This document shows, in pieces, positions 32,929 to 42,213 of a DNA stretch of 64,000 nucleotides. How positions within the stretch are numbered: the stretch's first letter is position 1; each line of letters begins with the position of its first letter. The notes beneath the pieces are model-generated. The model was not told the origin of the DNA. It made no database searches and saw nothing but the letters and a program-made list of their open reading frames with translations. Position numbers and translations under genes: made by a program. The stretch covers positions 1 through 64,000 of the forward strand of contig CALLAL010000038.1 in the NCBI GenBank assembly GCA_938002255.1. The letters run 5' to 3'. The DNA is from an uncultured bacterium. GTDB lineage: Bacteria; Desulfobacterota; BSN033; UBA1163.

Positions 32929-33738
32929 ATGGCTGTCACCAATGAAGTTCAACTAAAAGTGGAGAACATCCATATGGCTTTCGGCGGTGTCCAAGCCTTA
33001 TTGGGTGTCAGTTTTGAGGTAAAAAAAGGGGAGATCTTTTCCATCATCGGCCCAAACGGTGCGGGTAAAACTGTGCTGTTAAATTGTATCAATGGACTGT
33101 ATACGCCTCAGAAGGGTAAGGTCAGCTTCGAGGGAGAAGATATCTCCCGATTAAAGCCCTATCAAAGGGCTCAGTGGGGCATTTCAAGAACTTTTCAGAA
33201 GCTGGAACTCTTTAGGGGAGCGACGGTACTTGACAATATCAGATTAGGTCGTCATATCCACATGAAATCTGGACTTCTGAGTTGTTCCCTCTATTTCGGG
33301 AAAACGGCGCGTGAGGAAATCGAACACAGAGATTTCATCGAAAGAGAGATCATCGACCTCCTCGAAATAGAACACATTCGCCATAAAGTCGTTGGCATGC
33401 TTCCTTATGGATTGCAAAAACGCGTTGAGTTGGCAAGAGCCCTGGCTCTCAACCCAAAGGTCATTCTCTTAGACGAACCTCTGGCTGGGCTCAATCTCGA
33501 AGAAGTTGAAGATATGGCCAGGTTTATTCTTGACATCAATGAAGAAGAGCGATGGCAGACGACCTGTGTTTTAGTGGAACATGATATGGGGGTTGTCATG
33601 GATATTTCTCATCGGGTCATGGCCCTCAATTTCGGAGAAAAAATTGCCGAGGGAACACCACCCGAGGTACAGAAAAACCCCAATGTGATTAAAGCCTATT
33701 TAGGAGAGGCGGAGGATCTCTATGTCACACGTCGGTAA
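32929..33738 (+). CDS. livG: LIV-type ABC transporter ATPase, LivG-like (second system)
   Basis: A 269-residue ABC ATPase: Walker A GPNGAGKTVLLN (about residue 44), signature region LPYGLQKRVELARAL (LPYG in place of LSGG, common in LivG), Walker B VILLDEPLAGLN and switch LVEHDMGVVMDI. ATG 32929 has GGAG 6 nt upstream. The gene overlaps the following CoA-ligase gene by 17 nt, tying uptake and activation together translationally. Confidence 0.94.
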   Translation: MAVTNEVQLKVENIHMAFGGVQALLGVSFEVKKGEIFSIIGPNGAGKTVLLNCINGLYTPQKGKVSFEGEDISRLKPYQRAQWGISRTFQKLELFRGATVLDNIRLGRHIHMKSGLLSCSLYFGKTAREEIEHRDFIEREIIDLLEIEHIRHKVVGMLPYGLQKRVELARALALNPKVILLDEPLAGLNLEEVEDMARFILDINEEERWQTTCVLVEHDMGVVMDISHRVMALNFGEKIAEGTPPEVQKNPNVIKAYLGEAEDLYVTRR

Positions 33739-35656
33739 CCGTCGAGAAATCGAAATCACCAAAGATCTCACCATTCCCAAACTCTGGTTGCAGGCTGCAA
33801 AAAAGTACGGCGATAAGAAGGTAGCTATGCGTGAAAAGGAGTTTGGGATTTGGGTCCCGATCACTTGGAAGCAATATTATGAGAACGTAAAATATATCGC
33901 CTTGGGGATGATCGCTTTAGGCCTCGAACGCGGAGACAAAGTGGCCATGATCGGGGATAACCGGCCCGAAGCCCTCTGGGCAGAAATGGCTGCTATGTGC
34001 GTGGGAGGCATTGGCGTGTGGTTGTTTCAGGATTCCTTAATTGATGAAGTCCAGTATATCATTGACCATGCTGACGCAAAATTGATGGTTGGAGAGGGTC
34101 AAGAAGAAGTGGACAAGTGCTTGATGATCAAAGATAAATGCCCAAAGTTAAAAAAGATGCTCTGGGACGATCCAAAGGGTTTAAGGGATTACACCGATCC
34201 CATTCTCATCAGCCTTAAAGAAGTAATGAAGATGGGGCAGGAAGTAGAACGAAAAGAGCCAGGACTCTTCGAAGATACAATCTCCAAGGGAAAAGCAGAC
34301 GATATCTGCCTCCTTTTTTATACCTCAGGAACGACAGCCCTTCCCAAGGGGGCTCTTTTGAGCCACTACAACATGCTTACCATGGGTCAGAATCTGATGA
34401 GGGTGGATCCTTATTTTGAGACAGATGATTTTGTGTCTTATCTGCCCTTTGCATGGATTGGTGAACAGATGATGTCCATCTCCTGCGGGATTCAAGCAGG
34501 GTTTACCCTAAATTTTCCTGAGGAGCCGGAAACAGCCCAGGAGAATATTAGAGAAATTGGTCCGCACGTCATGTTCGCTCCCCCTCGGGTCTATGAACAG
34601 ATGGTGCGTAATGTCCAGGTGAAATATCTTGATGCTTCCTGGTCAAAACGAAAAGCCTATGAACTGGCGATGAAGATTGGTTACCACGTTGCTGAGTTGA
34701 AATTTACCAAAAAACCCGTTCCCCTTCATTGGAAACTTCTCAACTACTTAGCTTACCTGGGAGTCCATAAAAAATTGAAAGACCATCTTGGACTTTCAAG
34801 GATTAGGGATACCTACACCGGGGGGGCCGCCATGGGCCCGGATCATTTTCGATTTTTTCACGCTATCGGTGTAAACCTGAAACAGATTTATGGTCAAACC
34901 GAAATCGCAGGGATCTCAGTCCTTCACCGAGATGGAGATATTAAATTTGACACCGTTGGCATCCCTATTCCTGAGACAGAAGTGAAGATCACTCCAGAAG
35001 GAGAAATCATCTCCAAGAGCCCTTCTGTATTTCAAGGGTATTACAAGATGCCCGAAGAAACAGCAAAAACCCTTAGAGAGGGATGGCTCCACTCAGGAGA
35101 TACGGGATTCATCGATGCCGATGGTCATCTCGTCGTCTTTGACCGGACCAAGGATGTGATGACCTTAAGTGATGGAACAAAATTCGCTCCACAATATTTG
35201 GAAACTCGACTCAAATTTAGTCCCTTTATTAAAGATGTGTGGGCCATTGGAGACAAAAGGCCTTTTGTTACCACGGTGATCTGCATTGACTACAACGTGG
35301 TGGGGAAATGGGCAGAAGATCGAAACATCGTCTATTCCAGCTATCCTGAACTTTCGCAAATCCCTCAGGTTTATGAACTCATTCAAAAAGAGATCGTCAA
35401 AATGAATCGGGATCTTCCGCCTGTCGCACGAGTGAAGAAGTTTGTCAACCTTTTTAAGGAATTTGATGCAGATGACGACGAGTTAACCCGAACACGAAAA
35501 CTGAGAAGAGCGTTTGTTGAAGAGCGTTACAAAGACATTGTAAATGGCCTTTATTCTGATGTTCATACCGTCCATATGGACACTAATATCACTTACGAAG
35601 ACGGGCGGGTCGTTCACATCAAAACAGACATGAAAGTCATGGAAGTTCCGCAGTAA
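33722..35656 (+). CDS. Long-chain-type acyl-CoA synthetase (AMP-forming)
   Basis: A 644-residue ligase of the FAA1/FadD15-like class, larger than bacterial FadD. Motifs: LLFYTSGTTALPKGALLSH (about residue 200), TYTGGAAMGPDHFRFFHAIG, IYGQTEIAGISVLH, GWLHSGDTGFIDADGHLVVFDRTKDVMTLSDGTKFAP and a long C-terminal tail. It forms acyl-CoA from a fatty or other hydrophobic acid. It lies between livG and livH of the second transporter, and the start overlaps livG, so it probably primes the imported substrate. Confidence 0.92.
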   Translation: MSHVGNRREIEITKDLTIPKLWLQAAKKYGDKKVAMREKEFGIWVPITWKQYYENVKYIALGMIALGLERGDKVAMIGDNRPEALWAEMAAMCVGGIGVWLFQDSLIDEVQYIIDHADAKLMVGEGQEEVDKCLMIKDKCPKLKKMLWDDPKGLRDYTDPILISLKEVMKMGQEVERKEPGLFEDTISKGKADDICLLFYTSGTTALPKGALLSHYNMLTMGQNLMRVDPYFETDDFVSYLPFAWIGEQMMSISCGIQAGFTLNFPEEPETAQENIREIGPHVMFAPPRVYEQMVRNVQVKYLDASWSKRKAYELAMKIGYHVAELKFTKKPVPLHWKLLNYLAYLGVHKKLKDHLGLSRIRDTYTGGAAMGPDHFRFFHAIGVNLKQIYGQTEIAGISVLHRDGDIKFDTVGIPIPETEVKITPEGEIISKSPSVFQGYYKMPEETAKTLREGWLHSGDTGFIDADGHLVVFDRTKDVMTLSDGTKFAPQYLETRLKFSPFIKDVWAIGDKRPFVTTVICIDYNVVGKWAEDRNIVYSSYPELSQIPQVYELIQKEIVKMNRDLPPVARVKKFVNLFKEFDADDDELTRTRKLRRAFVEERYKDIVNGLYSDVHTVHMDTNITYEDGRVVHIKTDMKVMEVPQ

Positions 35657-35764
35657 AAAAAAAGAGGGTTCCAGGACCTAACGGATCAAGGGATCAGGTT
35701 TAAAAACCCTCACAACCTTGAATCCTCGAAACCGAGAATCCTTCGAGATTAAGGGGGAAAAAAT
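35657..35764. repeat. Word-repeat intergenic element (GGGTTC...GGATCAAGG type)
   Basis: GAGGGTT (35664-35670) and AACCCTC form outer arms; between and after them are GGATCAAGGGATCAGG and CCTTGAATCCTCGAAACCGAGAATCC, echoing the elements at 28381 and 45785. Noncoding; no U-run placed as in a terminator. Confidence 0.5.
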
Positions 35765-36649
35765 ATGGAGATCTTTTTACAGCTACTCATCACGGGGATT
35801 TTAGTGGGCAGTATCTATGCCCTGGTGGCGCTTGGATGGACCCTGATCTACAAATGTTCTGGGGTCCTCAACCTCGCCATGGGCGAATTGACCCTTATCG
35901 GAGCTTACGTCTGCCTGACACTTTATCATTGGGGGATCCCCTTCATCTTTGCCCTTTTGCTCACCTTGTTGATTGGATTTATTCTTGGAATCCTGACGGA
36001 GGTCCTTTTTTTGAGACCCATGGTGGGTGAGCCCGTCCTCACGGTGATTATGGTAACCGTGGGTCTTGCGTTCTTTTTCAAAGGCCTTGTCATGCTCGTA
36101 TGGGGAACCGATACGGTGGTCTTCTCTCCACCTGTCTTTCCAATGCAGCCAATTTTTATTGGAAAGATTGTGATCGGACAAGTGTTTTTGTGGGCTTTTG
36201 TGGCTTCTCTCGTCCTTCTGGTGGCTTTTGTTTCATTCTTTAAATTTACCAAGTGGGGCCTTTCCATGCAGGCCACCGCTGATGATGAAATGGCTGCCCT
36301 CTCTCTCGGGGTAAATGCAAAAGTTGTTTACGCTCTGGCGTGGGCGATCGCCTTTATGGCTGCCGGGGTAGGAGGAACATTGCTGGGAAATATCAATGGC
36401 CTTAATATCTCTGTAGGGTATCTTGGCCTTCTGGTCTTACCTGCCGTTGTCTTGGGTGGTCTTAATTCGATTCCTGGTGCTATTGTTGGAGGCTTAATCA
36501 TCGGGATTTTACAGAACCTTGCTGATGGATATCTCAGCCGATATACCCCCGGTGGAGTCAAAGATGTCTTTCCATTTGCTGTCATGGTTATCATTCTGCT
36601 CTTTAAACCTTATGGGCTTTGGGGTTGGGTCCGGATCGAACGCGTCTAA
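35765..36649 (+). CDS. livH: LIV-type ABC transporter permease, LivH-like (second system)
   Basis: A 294-residue permease, about eight helices; GSIYALVALGWTLIYKCSGVLNLAMGELTLIGAY near the N terminus, MQATADDEMAALSLGV as the ATPase-coupling loop, and GGLNSIPGAIVGGLIIGILQ. GGGG precedes ATG 35765. Partner of the LivM-like protein at 36788. Confidence 0.93.
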   Translation: MEIFLQLLITGILVGSIYALVALGWTLIYKCSGVLNLAMGELTLIGAYVCLTLYHWGIPFIFALLLTLLIGFILGILTEVLFLRPMVGEPVLTVIMVTVGLAFFFKGLVMLVWGTDTVVFSPPVFPMQPIFIGKIVIGQVFLWAFVASLVLLVAFVSFFKFTKWGLSMQATADDEMAALSLGVNAKVVYALAWAIAFMAAGVGGTLLGNINGLNISVGYLGLLVLPAVVLGGLNSIPGAIVGGLIIGILQNLADGYLSRYTPGGVKDVFPFAVMVIILLFKPYGLWGWVRIERV

Positions 36650-36787
36650 ATGAATCGTAAAAAGAGTAAGGCGTTAGGCACAAAGCCTCAACAAAAGAAA
36701 CAGATGCAAGATGAAAGATCTTGATGTTGTCATTCAACCCTTGCACCTCAGCAATTTGAGCCTTACGGTACCAATTAGGAGGTGAGT

Positions 36788-37882
36788 ATGAGTTATCGGC
36801 CTTGCGGTGTATACCATCAATTCTACCGGCAGGACCACGCCTGGTGGCAAACCAAATTTGTTTGGGGGAAAATGATCTTCCTGGGCATCTTTATCTTTGT
36901 CCTCTTTCCAAAATTTGCGGGGATGTATCTCATTTCGGTGGCCAATGTGGTAGGCTATACCATCCTATCGGCCATGGGAGTTCAATTGTTGATTGGTTAT
37001 TGTGGGCAAATTACCCTTGGCCATGCAGCCTTTCTTGCCATGGGAGCCTATACTTGTACGCTCTTAATGCTCCAACTCCATATCCCCTACCCCATTGCCA
37101 TGATTTTTGGGGGAGTTGTAGGAGGAATATGGTCTGTTCTGTTCGGATTGCCGTCTGCCCGAGTTAAAGGGTTTTATCTGATCATGACGACTATGGCGGC
37201 CCAATTTCTTACCGTCGAATTTTTCATCACCCAATATGTGAGTCAGATCGGTGGTCGTGGAGTTGCCTTCTCTATTCCTCCAGGAACGGTCAAGATTGGC
37301 CCCTGGATGATTCGAAACGACTTAGATGTCTATTACCTGATGGCCATCCTGGTTGTTATTTTCACATTTATTATGGCAAATCTTGGAAGGTCGAAGATCG
37401 GCCGGGCCTGGATTGCTATACGGGATAATGATATCGCCGCTGAAACCATGGGGGTGAATATCGTCTATTACAAATTACTGGCTTTTTTTGTGGCAGGTTT
37501 CTTTGGCGGGATTGCAGGCGCTTTTTGGGTGACCTCTCTTGCCGCGGTGAGTCCAGAGCATTTCCATTTCGGCTGGTCTCTCTGGCTTGTGGGGGTCATC
37601 TTAATCGGTGGCGTTGGAAACATTCACGGAGTGATTTTTGGTTCCCTTTTTATGACGCTCATCCCAGAAGGGCTTAAATTTTTCATATTTATATTAACCC
37701 AGAATCCATTCTTCGTAAACATCATGCCTTTTTTACCCCTTTTACTGGAGAAGTTTTTGTTCGTAAAAGAAGCAGCCTTTGGGTTGGCCATTGTTCTCTT
37801 TCTCATCTACGAACCGAATGGTTTGTCTTATCGCTGGTGGCAAATTAAGAATTATTTCAATTTATGGCCGTTTTCATATTAA
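36788..37882 (+). CDS. livM: LIV-type ABC transporter permease, LivM-like (second system)
   Basis: A 364-residue permease with about ten helices; GVQLLIGYCGQITLGHAAFLAMGAYTCT, GRAWIAIRDNDIAAETMGVNIVYYKLLAFFVAGFFGGIAGAFW and GGVGNIHGVIFGSLFMTLIPEG are LivM hallmarks. ATG 36788 is 6 nt after GGAGG; an in-frame GTG at 36782 lies within the ribosome site. The N terminus (YRPCGVYHQFYRQDHAWWQTK) is an unusual aromatic cytoplasmic segment. Confidence 0.93.
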   Translation: MSYRPCGVYHQFYRQDHAWWQTKFVWGKMIFLGIFIFVLFPKFAGMYLISVANVVGYTILSAMGVQLLIGYCGQITLGHAAFLAMGAYTCTLLMLQLHIPYPIAMIFGGVVGGIWSVLFGLPSARVKGFYLIMTTMAAQFLTVEFFITQYVSQIGGRGVAFSIPPGTVKIGPWMIRNDLDVYYLMAILVVIFTFIMANLGRSKIGRAWIAIRDNDIAAETMGVNIVYYKLLAFFVAGFFGGIAGAFWVTSLAAVSPEHFHFGWSLWLVGVILIGGVGNIHGVIFGSLFMTLIPEGLKFFIFILTQNPFFVNIMPFLPLLLEKFLFVKEAAFGLAIVLFLIYEPNGLSYRWWQIKNYFNLWPFSY

Positions 37883-38047
37883 CACAGTGACAGTGTGATT
37901 GGGTCGGTGTTTACTCCTTTTGATTGAAAGCACAGACTCCTTACACTGACATGGAATGACAGAGGAGGTGATGCTCGTCAATGGATGGTGGGAGTAACTT
38001 TGGGGAAGCCATTGATTATCTTTCAACGCATTACAGGAGGTGAGAAA

Positions 38048-39292
38048 ATGAGAATTAGAATGATCATTTTGACATGTTTAATCTTGTGTTTTATTGCTTC
38101 TTGGGCGATTGGACAGGAAGTAAGATTGGGTGCCCTTCAGGATACGACAGGAGCCACTTCCGATGTGGGTAAAGATGAAGCCCTTGGCGTTCGGGAAGCC
38201 ATTCAATATTTTAATGATACCGGTGGAATCAACGGTAAAAGGATCCGGCTGTTTCAGTATGACTATGGATATCGGGTGCCTGAAGCCATTACGACCTACA
38301 AGCGTTTCCGTGATTATGACAAGGTTGTCATGGTGTTAGGCTGGGGGACAGGCGATACAGAAGCACTCTCTCCGACGATCAATGCTGACAAAATGCCCTA
38401 TCTTTCCAGTTCCTTCTCGGGTCATCTTTGTGATCCTAAAAAAACCCCATACAATTTTGTTTATGGGACCGATTATTCAACCAATGCCCGAGGGGCTATT
38501 CAATATTGGTTTGATGAAGTGTGGAAAAAGGATCCCAAATGGAAGGAATTAAGGGACAAAGGTGTGAAGCCAAAGTTTGTCTGCTTTATGGATACAGCCT
38601 CGCCTTATGCTACAGCGCCCATCAAAGCGATCAAAGAACAGGCAACCATTCTTGGATTTGAAATTGGCCCTGATCAACATGTGGGTCTGACCGCTCTGGA
38701 TACAAAGAGCCAGGTCATTGCCGCAAGGGGATTTGGAGCCAATCTGGTATGGCATGGAAATACCACCATGTCGGTGTCTGCAGCACTCAAAGACTCAATG
38801 GCGCTGGGCCTTGGGGCAGACCATATTATTAATAACTGGGGATTTGATGAAAACCTTCCTAAATTGGCCGGACCAGCCGCAGAAGGAGCGATAGGTTTGC
38901 TCGGTTGTGCACTCTTTATCGATGAATATCCTGCAAAGAGCAGAGTGGTTGAATATTGTAAAAAGCTCAATCCTGGTATCCCGTTGGAGAACCGCCTCAT
39001 CCGAACGGTTCAGGGATGGGTCAAAGTGGCAATGGCGGTTGAGGCAATGAAGCGAGCTGACAAAGCAGGAAAGTTGAATGGTCCTGGCATTAAAGAAGCC
39101 TTTGAGACATTCAAGGATTGGCCAGGCTTGAAAGAGTACGGGGGACAATTGGTCACTCTCACCCCAACAGATCACCGTTATAGTTCCATCGTCCGAGTCG
39201 GCAGGGTCATTAAGGGAAGACCCCAGACCGTTGCTGAAATTGATATGCGTGCAAAATATCCTGACAAATGGATGTCCTGGTTAGGGTATTAA
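38048..39292 (+). CDS. LIV-type ABC transporter substrate-binding protein (second system)
   Basis: A 414-residue Peripla_BP_6 receptor with signal peptide (residues 1-23, ending SWAIGQ) then EVRLGALQDTTGATSDVGKDEALGVREAIQYFNDTGGINGK. ATG 38048 follows AGGAGGTGAGAAA; the longer frame from 37985 lacks a signal-peptide-like start. It captures the ligand for the second transporter. Confidence 0.94.
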   Translation: MRIRMIILTCLILCFIASWAIGQEVRLGALQDTTGATSDVGKDEALGVREAIQYFNDTGGINGKRIRLFQYDYGYRVPEAITTYKRFRDYDKVVMVLGWGTGDTEALSPTINADKMPYLSSSFSGHLCDPKKTPYNFVYGTDYSTNARGAIQYWFDEVWKKDPKWKELRDKGVKPKFVCFMDTASPYATAPIKAIKEQATILGFEIGPDQHVGLTALDTKSQVIAARGFGANLVWHGNTTMSVSAALKDSMALGLGADHIINNWGFDENLPKLAGPAAEGAIGLLGCALFIDEYPAKSRVVEYCKKLNPGIPLENRLIRTVQGWVKVAMAVEAMKRADKAGKLNGPGIKEAFETFKDWPGLKEYGGQLVTLTPTDHRYSSIVRVGRVIKGRPQTVAEIDMRAKYPDKWMSWLGY

Positions 39293-39323
39293 ACAAAATC
39301 CCTCACATTCAGGAGGAACCATC

Positions 39324-40142
39324 TTGGAACAGAAATCAAATCATATCATCCTCAAGTTAAATAACGTTGAGGTGATGTATCACGAGGTCATTCTCGTCTT
39401 GAAGGGAGTTTCCATTGAAGTGCCCCACGGAGGGATTGTAGCCCTTCTCGGAGCCAATGGAGCAGGCAAATCAACTACCCTTAAATCCATTTCAGGATTA
39501 TTGAAACATGAAGATGGCGAGGTAACAGACGGAAGCATCGAATTTATGGGCGAGCGGATTCATCATCTCTCAGCCGAAGAAATTGCTAAAAGAGGGATCT
39601 TCCAGATCATTGAGGGGAGAAGAGTCTTCGGCCACCTCACCGTTGAAGAAAATCTGAAGGTCGGTGCTCACCTCAGAGGAGGCGCCTCTGCCTCAAAAGA
39701 GCGACTCGAAATGGTTTACCATTATTTTCCAAGGCTGGTGGAGCGACGAAATGTAATGGCAGGTTTTATCAGCGGTGGAGAGCAACAGATGACCGTCATT
39801 GGTAGGGCTCTGATGGCCCAACCTAAGCTGATGCTTCTCGATGAACCCTCCATGGGTCTTGCTCCTCTTCTGATCAAGGAGATTTTTGAAATCATTACCA
39901 AATTGAATAAAGAAGAAAAGATTCCTCTGCTTCTGGTCGAACAAAATGTGAAGTTAGCTTTGACCGTTGCCCCTTATGCCTATGTTTTGGAAAATGGAAG
40001 GCTGGTCATGCACGACACCTCGGAAAAATTGAGGGAAAATCCTGATATCCGAGACTTCTATTTAGGTCTGTCAGATCTGGGTGAACGGAAAAGTTTCAGA
40101 CAGGTTAAACATTACAAACGACGCAAAAGATGGCTCACTTAA
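39324..40142 (+). CDS. livF: LIV-type ABC transporter ATPase, LivF-like (second system)
   Basis: A 272-residue ABC ATPase: Walker A GANGAGKSTTLKSISG, signature ISGGEQQMTVIGRAL, Walker B LMLLDEPSMGLAPLL, switch LVEQNVKLAL. TTG start at 39324 with AGGAGG 7 nt upstream. A basic C-terminal tail (about 20 residues ending KRRKRWLT) is beyond the usual length of about 240. Completes the second transporter. Confidence 0.93.
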   Translation: MEQKSNHIILKLNNVEVMYHEVILVLKGVSIEVPHGGIVALLGANGAGKSTTLKSISGLLKHEDGEVTDGSIEFMGERIHHLSAEEIAKRGIFQIIEGRRVFGHLTVEENLKVGAHLRGGASASKERLEMVYHYFPRLVERRNVMAGFISGGEQQMTVIGRALMAQPKLMLLDEPSMGLAPLLIKEIFEIITKLNKEEKIPLLLVEQNVKLALTVAPYAYVLENGRLVMHDTSEKLRENPDIRDFYLGLSDLGERKSFRQVKHYKRRKRWLT

Positions 40143-40246
40143 ACCCAACTTTGCAAATTGCAAAATGGATCAGGACCCATGAGCATGGCTAATTTGCATG
40201 GCCTATTTTGCATTTTGCATTGATCTCTTTTCAGAAGGAGGTTGAT
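40143..40246. repeat. Word-repeat intergenic element (TTGCAAATTGC type)
   Basis: TTGCAAATTGCAAAATGG on the left and CCTATTTTGCATTTTGCAT on the right are imperfect complements separated by about 40 nt. The right arm ends just before the ribosome site of the lipoprotein gene. Same architecture as the other word-repeat gaps. Confidence 0.5.
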
Positions 40247-40813
40247 ATGCGAAAAATATTATTAATCCTATTGATAAGTTCTCTTGCTGTTTGGGGATTC
40301 GCCTGCAAACCAGGCCTACTCCCTACGGAAGAAGCAGGAAAACCGAAAATCACTCTTGATCGGGTCGAGATAGCAAGTTATTTCCCTTGGGTTGACCTTC
40401 CAGCAGCCACGCCTTTAGGGCTTGCCTTTATCTTTAATGTCGAAAATCCAAGTGGATACAATATCATGTTGGATAACATCAAATTTTCCTTCTCTTTCGA
40501 AGCCGCACCTGGTAAATACATCGAAATCGCCACTCCAACCGTATATGACAGAATCTATTTCCCTCCAAAAACAACAAGCCAGTACCGTGTTGTTAGTGTC
40601 TTAAGCTCTGGCACCATCCGTTTAACCCTTCTGGTCGCTCAGGCACCAAAAGTTCAGGCATTGAATGCGAACCCTGCCGAACTGATTAAGGACTGGTTTG
40701 CCAAAATTGGTGATTTCAAATTTGGAATCAAAATCCATGAAGGGATGGCTGTTTTTCAGACCGAGAAAGGGGATGTCTTTGTTCCCTTCGAAGGGACCTT
40801 CCCCAAGAAGTGA
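40247..40813 (+). CDS. LEA-type-2-like (WHy-domain) lipoprotein or exported protein
   Basis: A 188-residue protein with a signal peptide ending in a probable lipobox Cys (AVWGFAC, about residue 20) followed by a beta-rich domain: FIFNVENPSGYNIMLDNIKFSFSFE is the LEA_2/WHy pattern (NP-S/N and the following beta strands). ATG 40247 follows AGGAGG. Such envelope proteins are usually of unknown role; genes like this are found beside LIV transporters and CoA ligases. The lipobox is imperfect at -3, so secretion without lipidation is possible. Confidence 0.75.
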   Translation: MRKILLILLISSLAVWGFACKPGLLPTEEAGKPKITLDRVEIASYFPWVDLPAATPLGLAFIFNVENPSGYNIMLDNIKFSFSFEAAPGKYIEIATPTVYDRIYFPPKTTSQYRVVSVLSSGTIRLTLLVAQAPKVQALNANPAELIKDWFAKIGDFKFGIKIHEGMAVFQTEKGDVFVPFEGTFPKK

Positions 40814-40850
40814 GAAAACCGATTTGATTTTCCATAAACCCTTCTACCTC

Positions 40851-40890
40851 CCTCTGTAGGGAACGCTTATAGGCGTTCCCTACGGGGGGA
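40851..40890 (+). repeat. REP-like perfect hairpin before the CoA-ligase gene
   Basis: GTAGGGAACGC (40856-40866) and GCGTTCCCTAC (40873-40883) are perfect 11-bp arms around TTATAG; G-U and C-G pairs extend the stem by about five. The G-run that could serve as ribosome site for ATG 40891 is in the outer stem. It has the look of a small repetitive palindrome. Confidence 0.65.
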
Positions 40891-42213
40891 ATGGGGGATT
40901 ATGAAATGAATCCTCGAATGCCTAAAACAGACCCTATGGACCGAACTTCCGGCTTTCTCAAAAAGAATCTCGAGACCATGCCCCGCAAGAAACGTCTTGA
41001 CTATCTGAATCAAAAATTGAGAGGCATTATCCAATACGCTTATAAACATTCCATTGCCTTCAAGGCCAAGATGGATTCTGCTGGCCTTAAACCTAAAGAT
41101 ATCCAGAGCATCAAAGATTTGGAAAAAATTCCCATCACCAAGAAGGCGGACTTGGTTGAACTCCAGAAGAAAAACCCTCCCTTCGGTGGCTTTGAAGGGG
41201 TTCCCATAACCGAATTGAAGAGAATCTATGTCTCTCCAGGTCCCATCTACGAACCAGGAGAGATGGAATATAACGAATTGGGGTGGGCACAAGGAATGTA
41301 CGCTGGAGGATTTCGCCCCGGAGATATTGTCATCAATACCTTCAGTTATCACATGGTTCCTTTTGCCCTTCATATGGTGGATAACTCTCTCCAGCGAGTT
41401 GGATGCATCATCATCCCTACCGGGGTTGGGAACACGGAACAACAGGTCAATATCTTGAAAACTTTTAAAGCAACAGGCTTCTGCGGTACTCCCAGTTTTC
41501 TCCTGAACATTTCAGAAAAAGCGATGGAAATGGGCTTGGATCCGAAAAAAGATCTCAACCTCAAGGTAGGATTTGTTGCCGCAGAAATGCTTCCTGAGTC
41601 TCTCCGCGCTCGACTCGAAGAGGCTTTTGGAATGGTCATTCGCCAAACCTATGGGACTGCGGATGTTGGGTGTCTCGGATATGAATGCCTTCAAAAAAGT
41701 GGGATGCATATCCCCGATGACAAAATCGTTGAAATTGTCGACCCGGAGACAGGGAAACAATTAGGACCTGGAAAAACAGGGGAGATTGTCGCGACCAGTT
41801 TTAATAAGGTCTATCCGCTTATCCGATTTGGGACAGGAGATCTTTCGATTTTGACTGAAACGCCCTGCTCTTGTGGAAGGACGTCATCACGATTGATCAA
41901 GATCTTGGGGAGAGTGGATCAGGTGACTAAAGTACGGGGGCTCTTTGTTCACCCCGGTCAGGTGGACGAAATTGCATCAAGATTTCCCCAGATTCAAAGA
42001 TATCAGATTGTTGTGACAAGAAAAGCGCATAAGGATGAGATGACCTTCCGAATCGAACTAAAGGAGGGAGAAACCTCCTCGGAAAAGCTAAAAGAGGAAG
42101 TAGAACGAACCATCCGTGAGGTGATTCAGGTGAGGGGAGAAGTCGTGTTTATCCCACAAGGGACCCTTCCGGAAGGCGCGCGAAAGATCGATGATCAACG
42201 GACATGGGAGTAA
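40891..42213 (+). CDS. Phenylacetate-CoA ligase-family (PaaK-like) AMP-forming ligase
   Basis: A 440-residue ligase of the PaaK type, about the family's length. Visible: YAYKHSIAFKAKMDSAGL at the N terminus, the ATP-site variant around FCGTPSFLL, RQTYGTADVGCLGYEC (the YGxxE-like motif, with D), CSCGRTSSRLIKILGRVDQVTKVRGLFVHPGQVDEI at the hinge, and an ACT-like C-terminal subdomain. PaaK enzymes activate aryl acids. The canonical SSGTTG loop is not visible; the matching region reads VSPGPIYEPGE, which is typical for a subgroup and may change activity. Start 40891; ATG 40906 (MNPRMPK) is equally possible. Confidence 0.88.
   Translation: MGDYEMNPRMPKTDPMDRTSGFLKKNLETMPRKKRLDYLNQKLRGIIQYAYKHSIAFKAKMDSAGLKPKDIQSIKDLEKIPITKKADLVELQKKNPPFGGFEGVPITELKRIYVSPGPIYEPGEMEYNELGWAQGMYAGGFRPGDIVINTFSYHMVPFALHMVDNSLQRVGCIIIPTGVGNTEQQVNILKTFKATGFCGTPSFLLNISEKAMEMGLDPKKDLNLKVGFVAAEMLPESLRARLEEAFGMVIRQTYGTADVGCLGYECLQKSGMHIPDDKIVEIVDPETGKQLGPGKTGEIVATSFNKVYPLIRFGTGDLSILTETPCSCGRTSSRLIKILGRVDQVTKVRGLFVHPGQVDEIASRFPQIQRYQIVVTRKAHKDEMTFRIELKEGETSSEKLKEEVERTIREVIQVRGEVVFIPQGTLPEGARKIDDQRTWE

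Noticed and set aside
36650-36724. 24-codon Lys/Gln-rich frame right after livH
   Set aside because: No ribosome site beyond the end of livH and no independent support; likely part of repeat-like spacer sequence.
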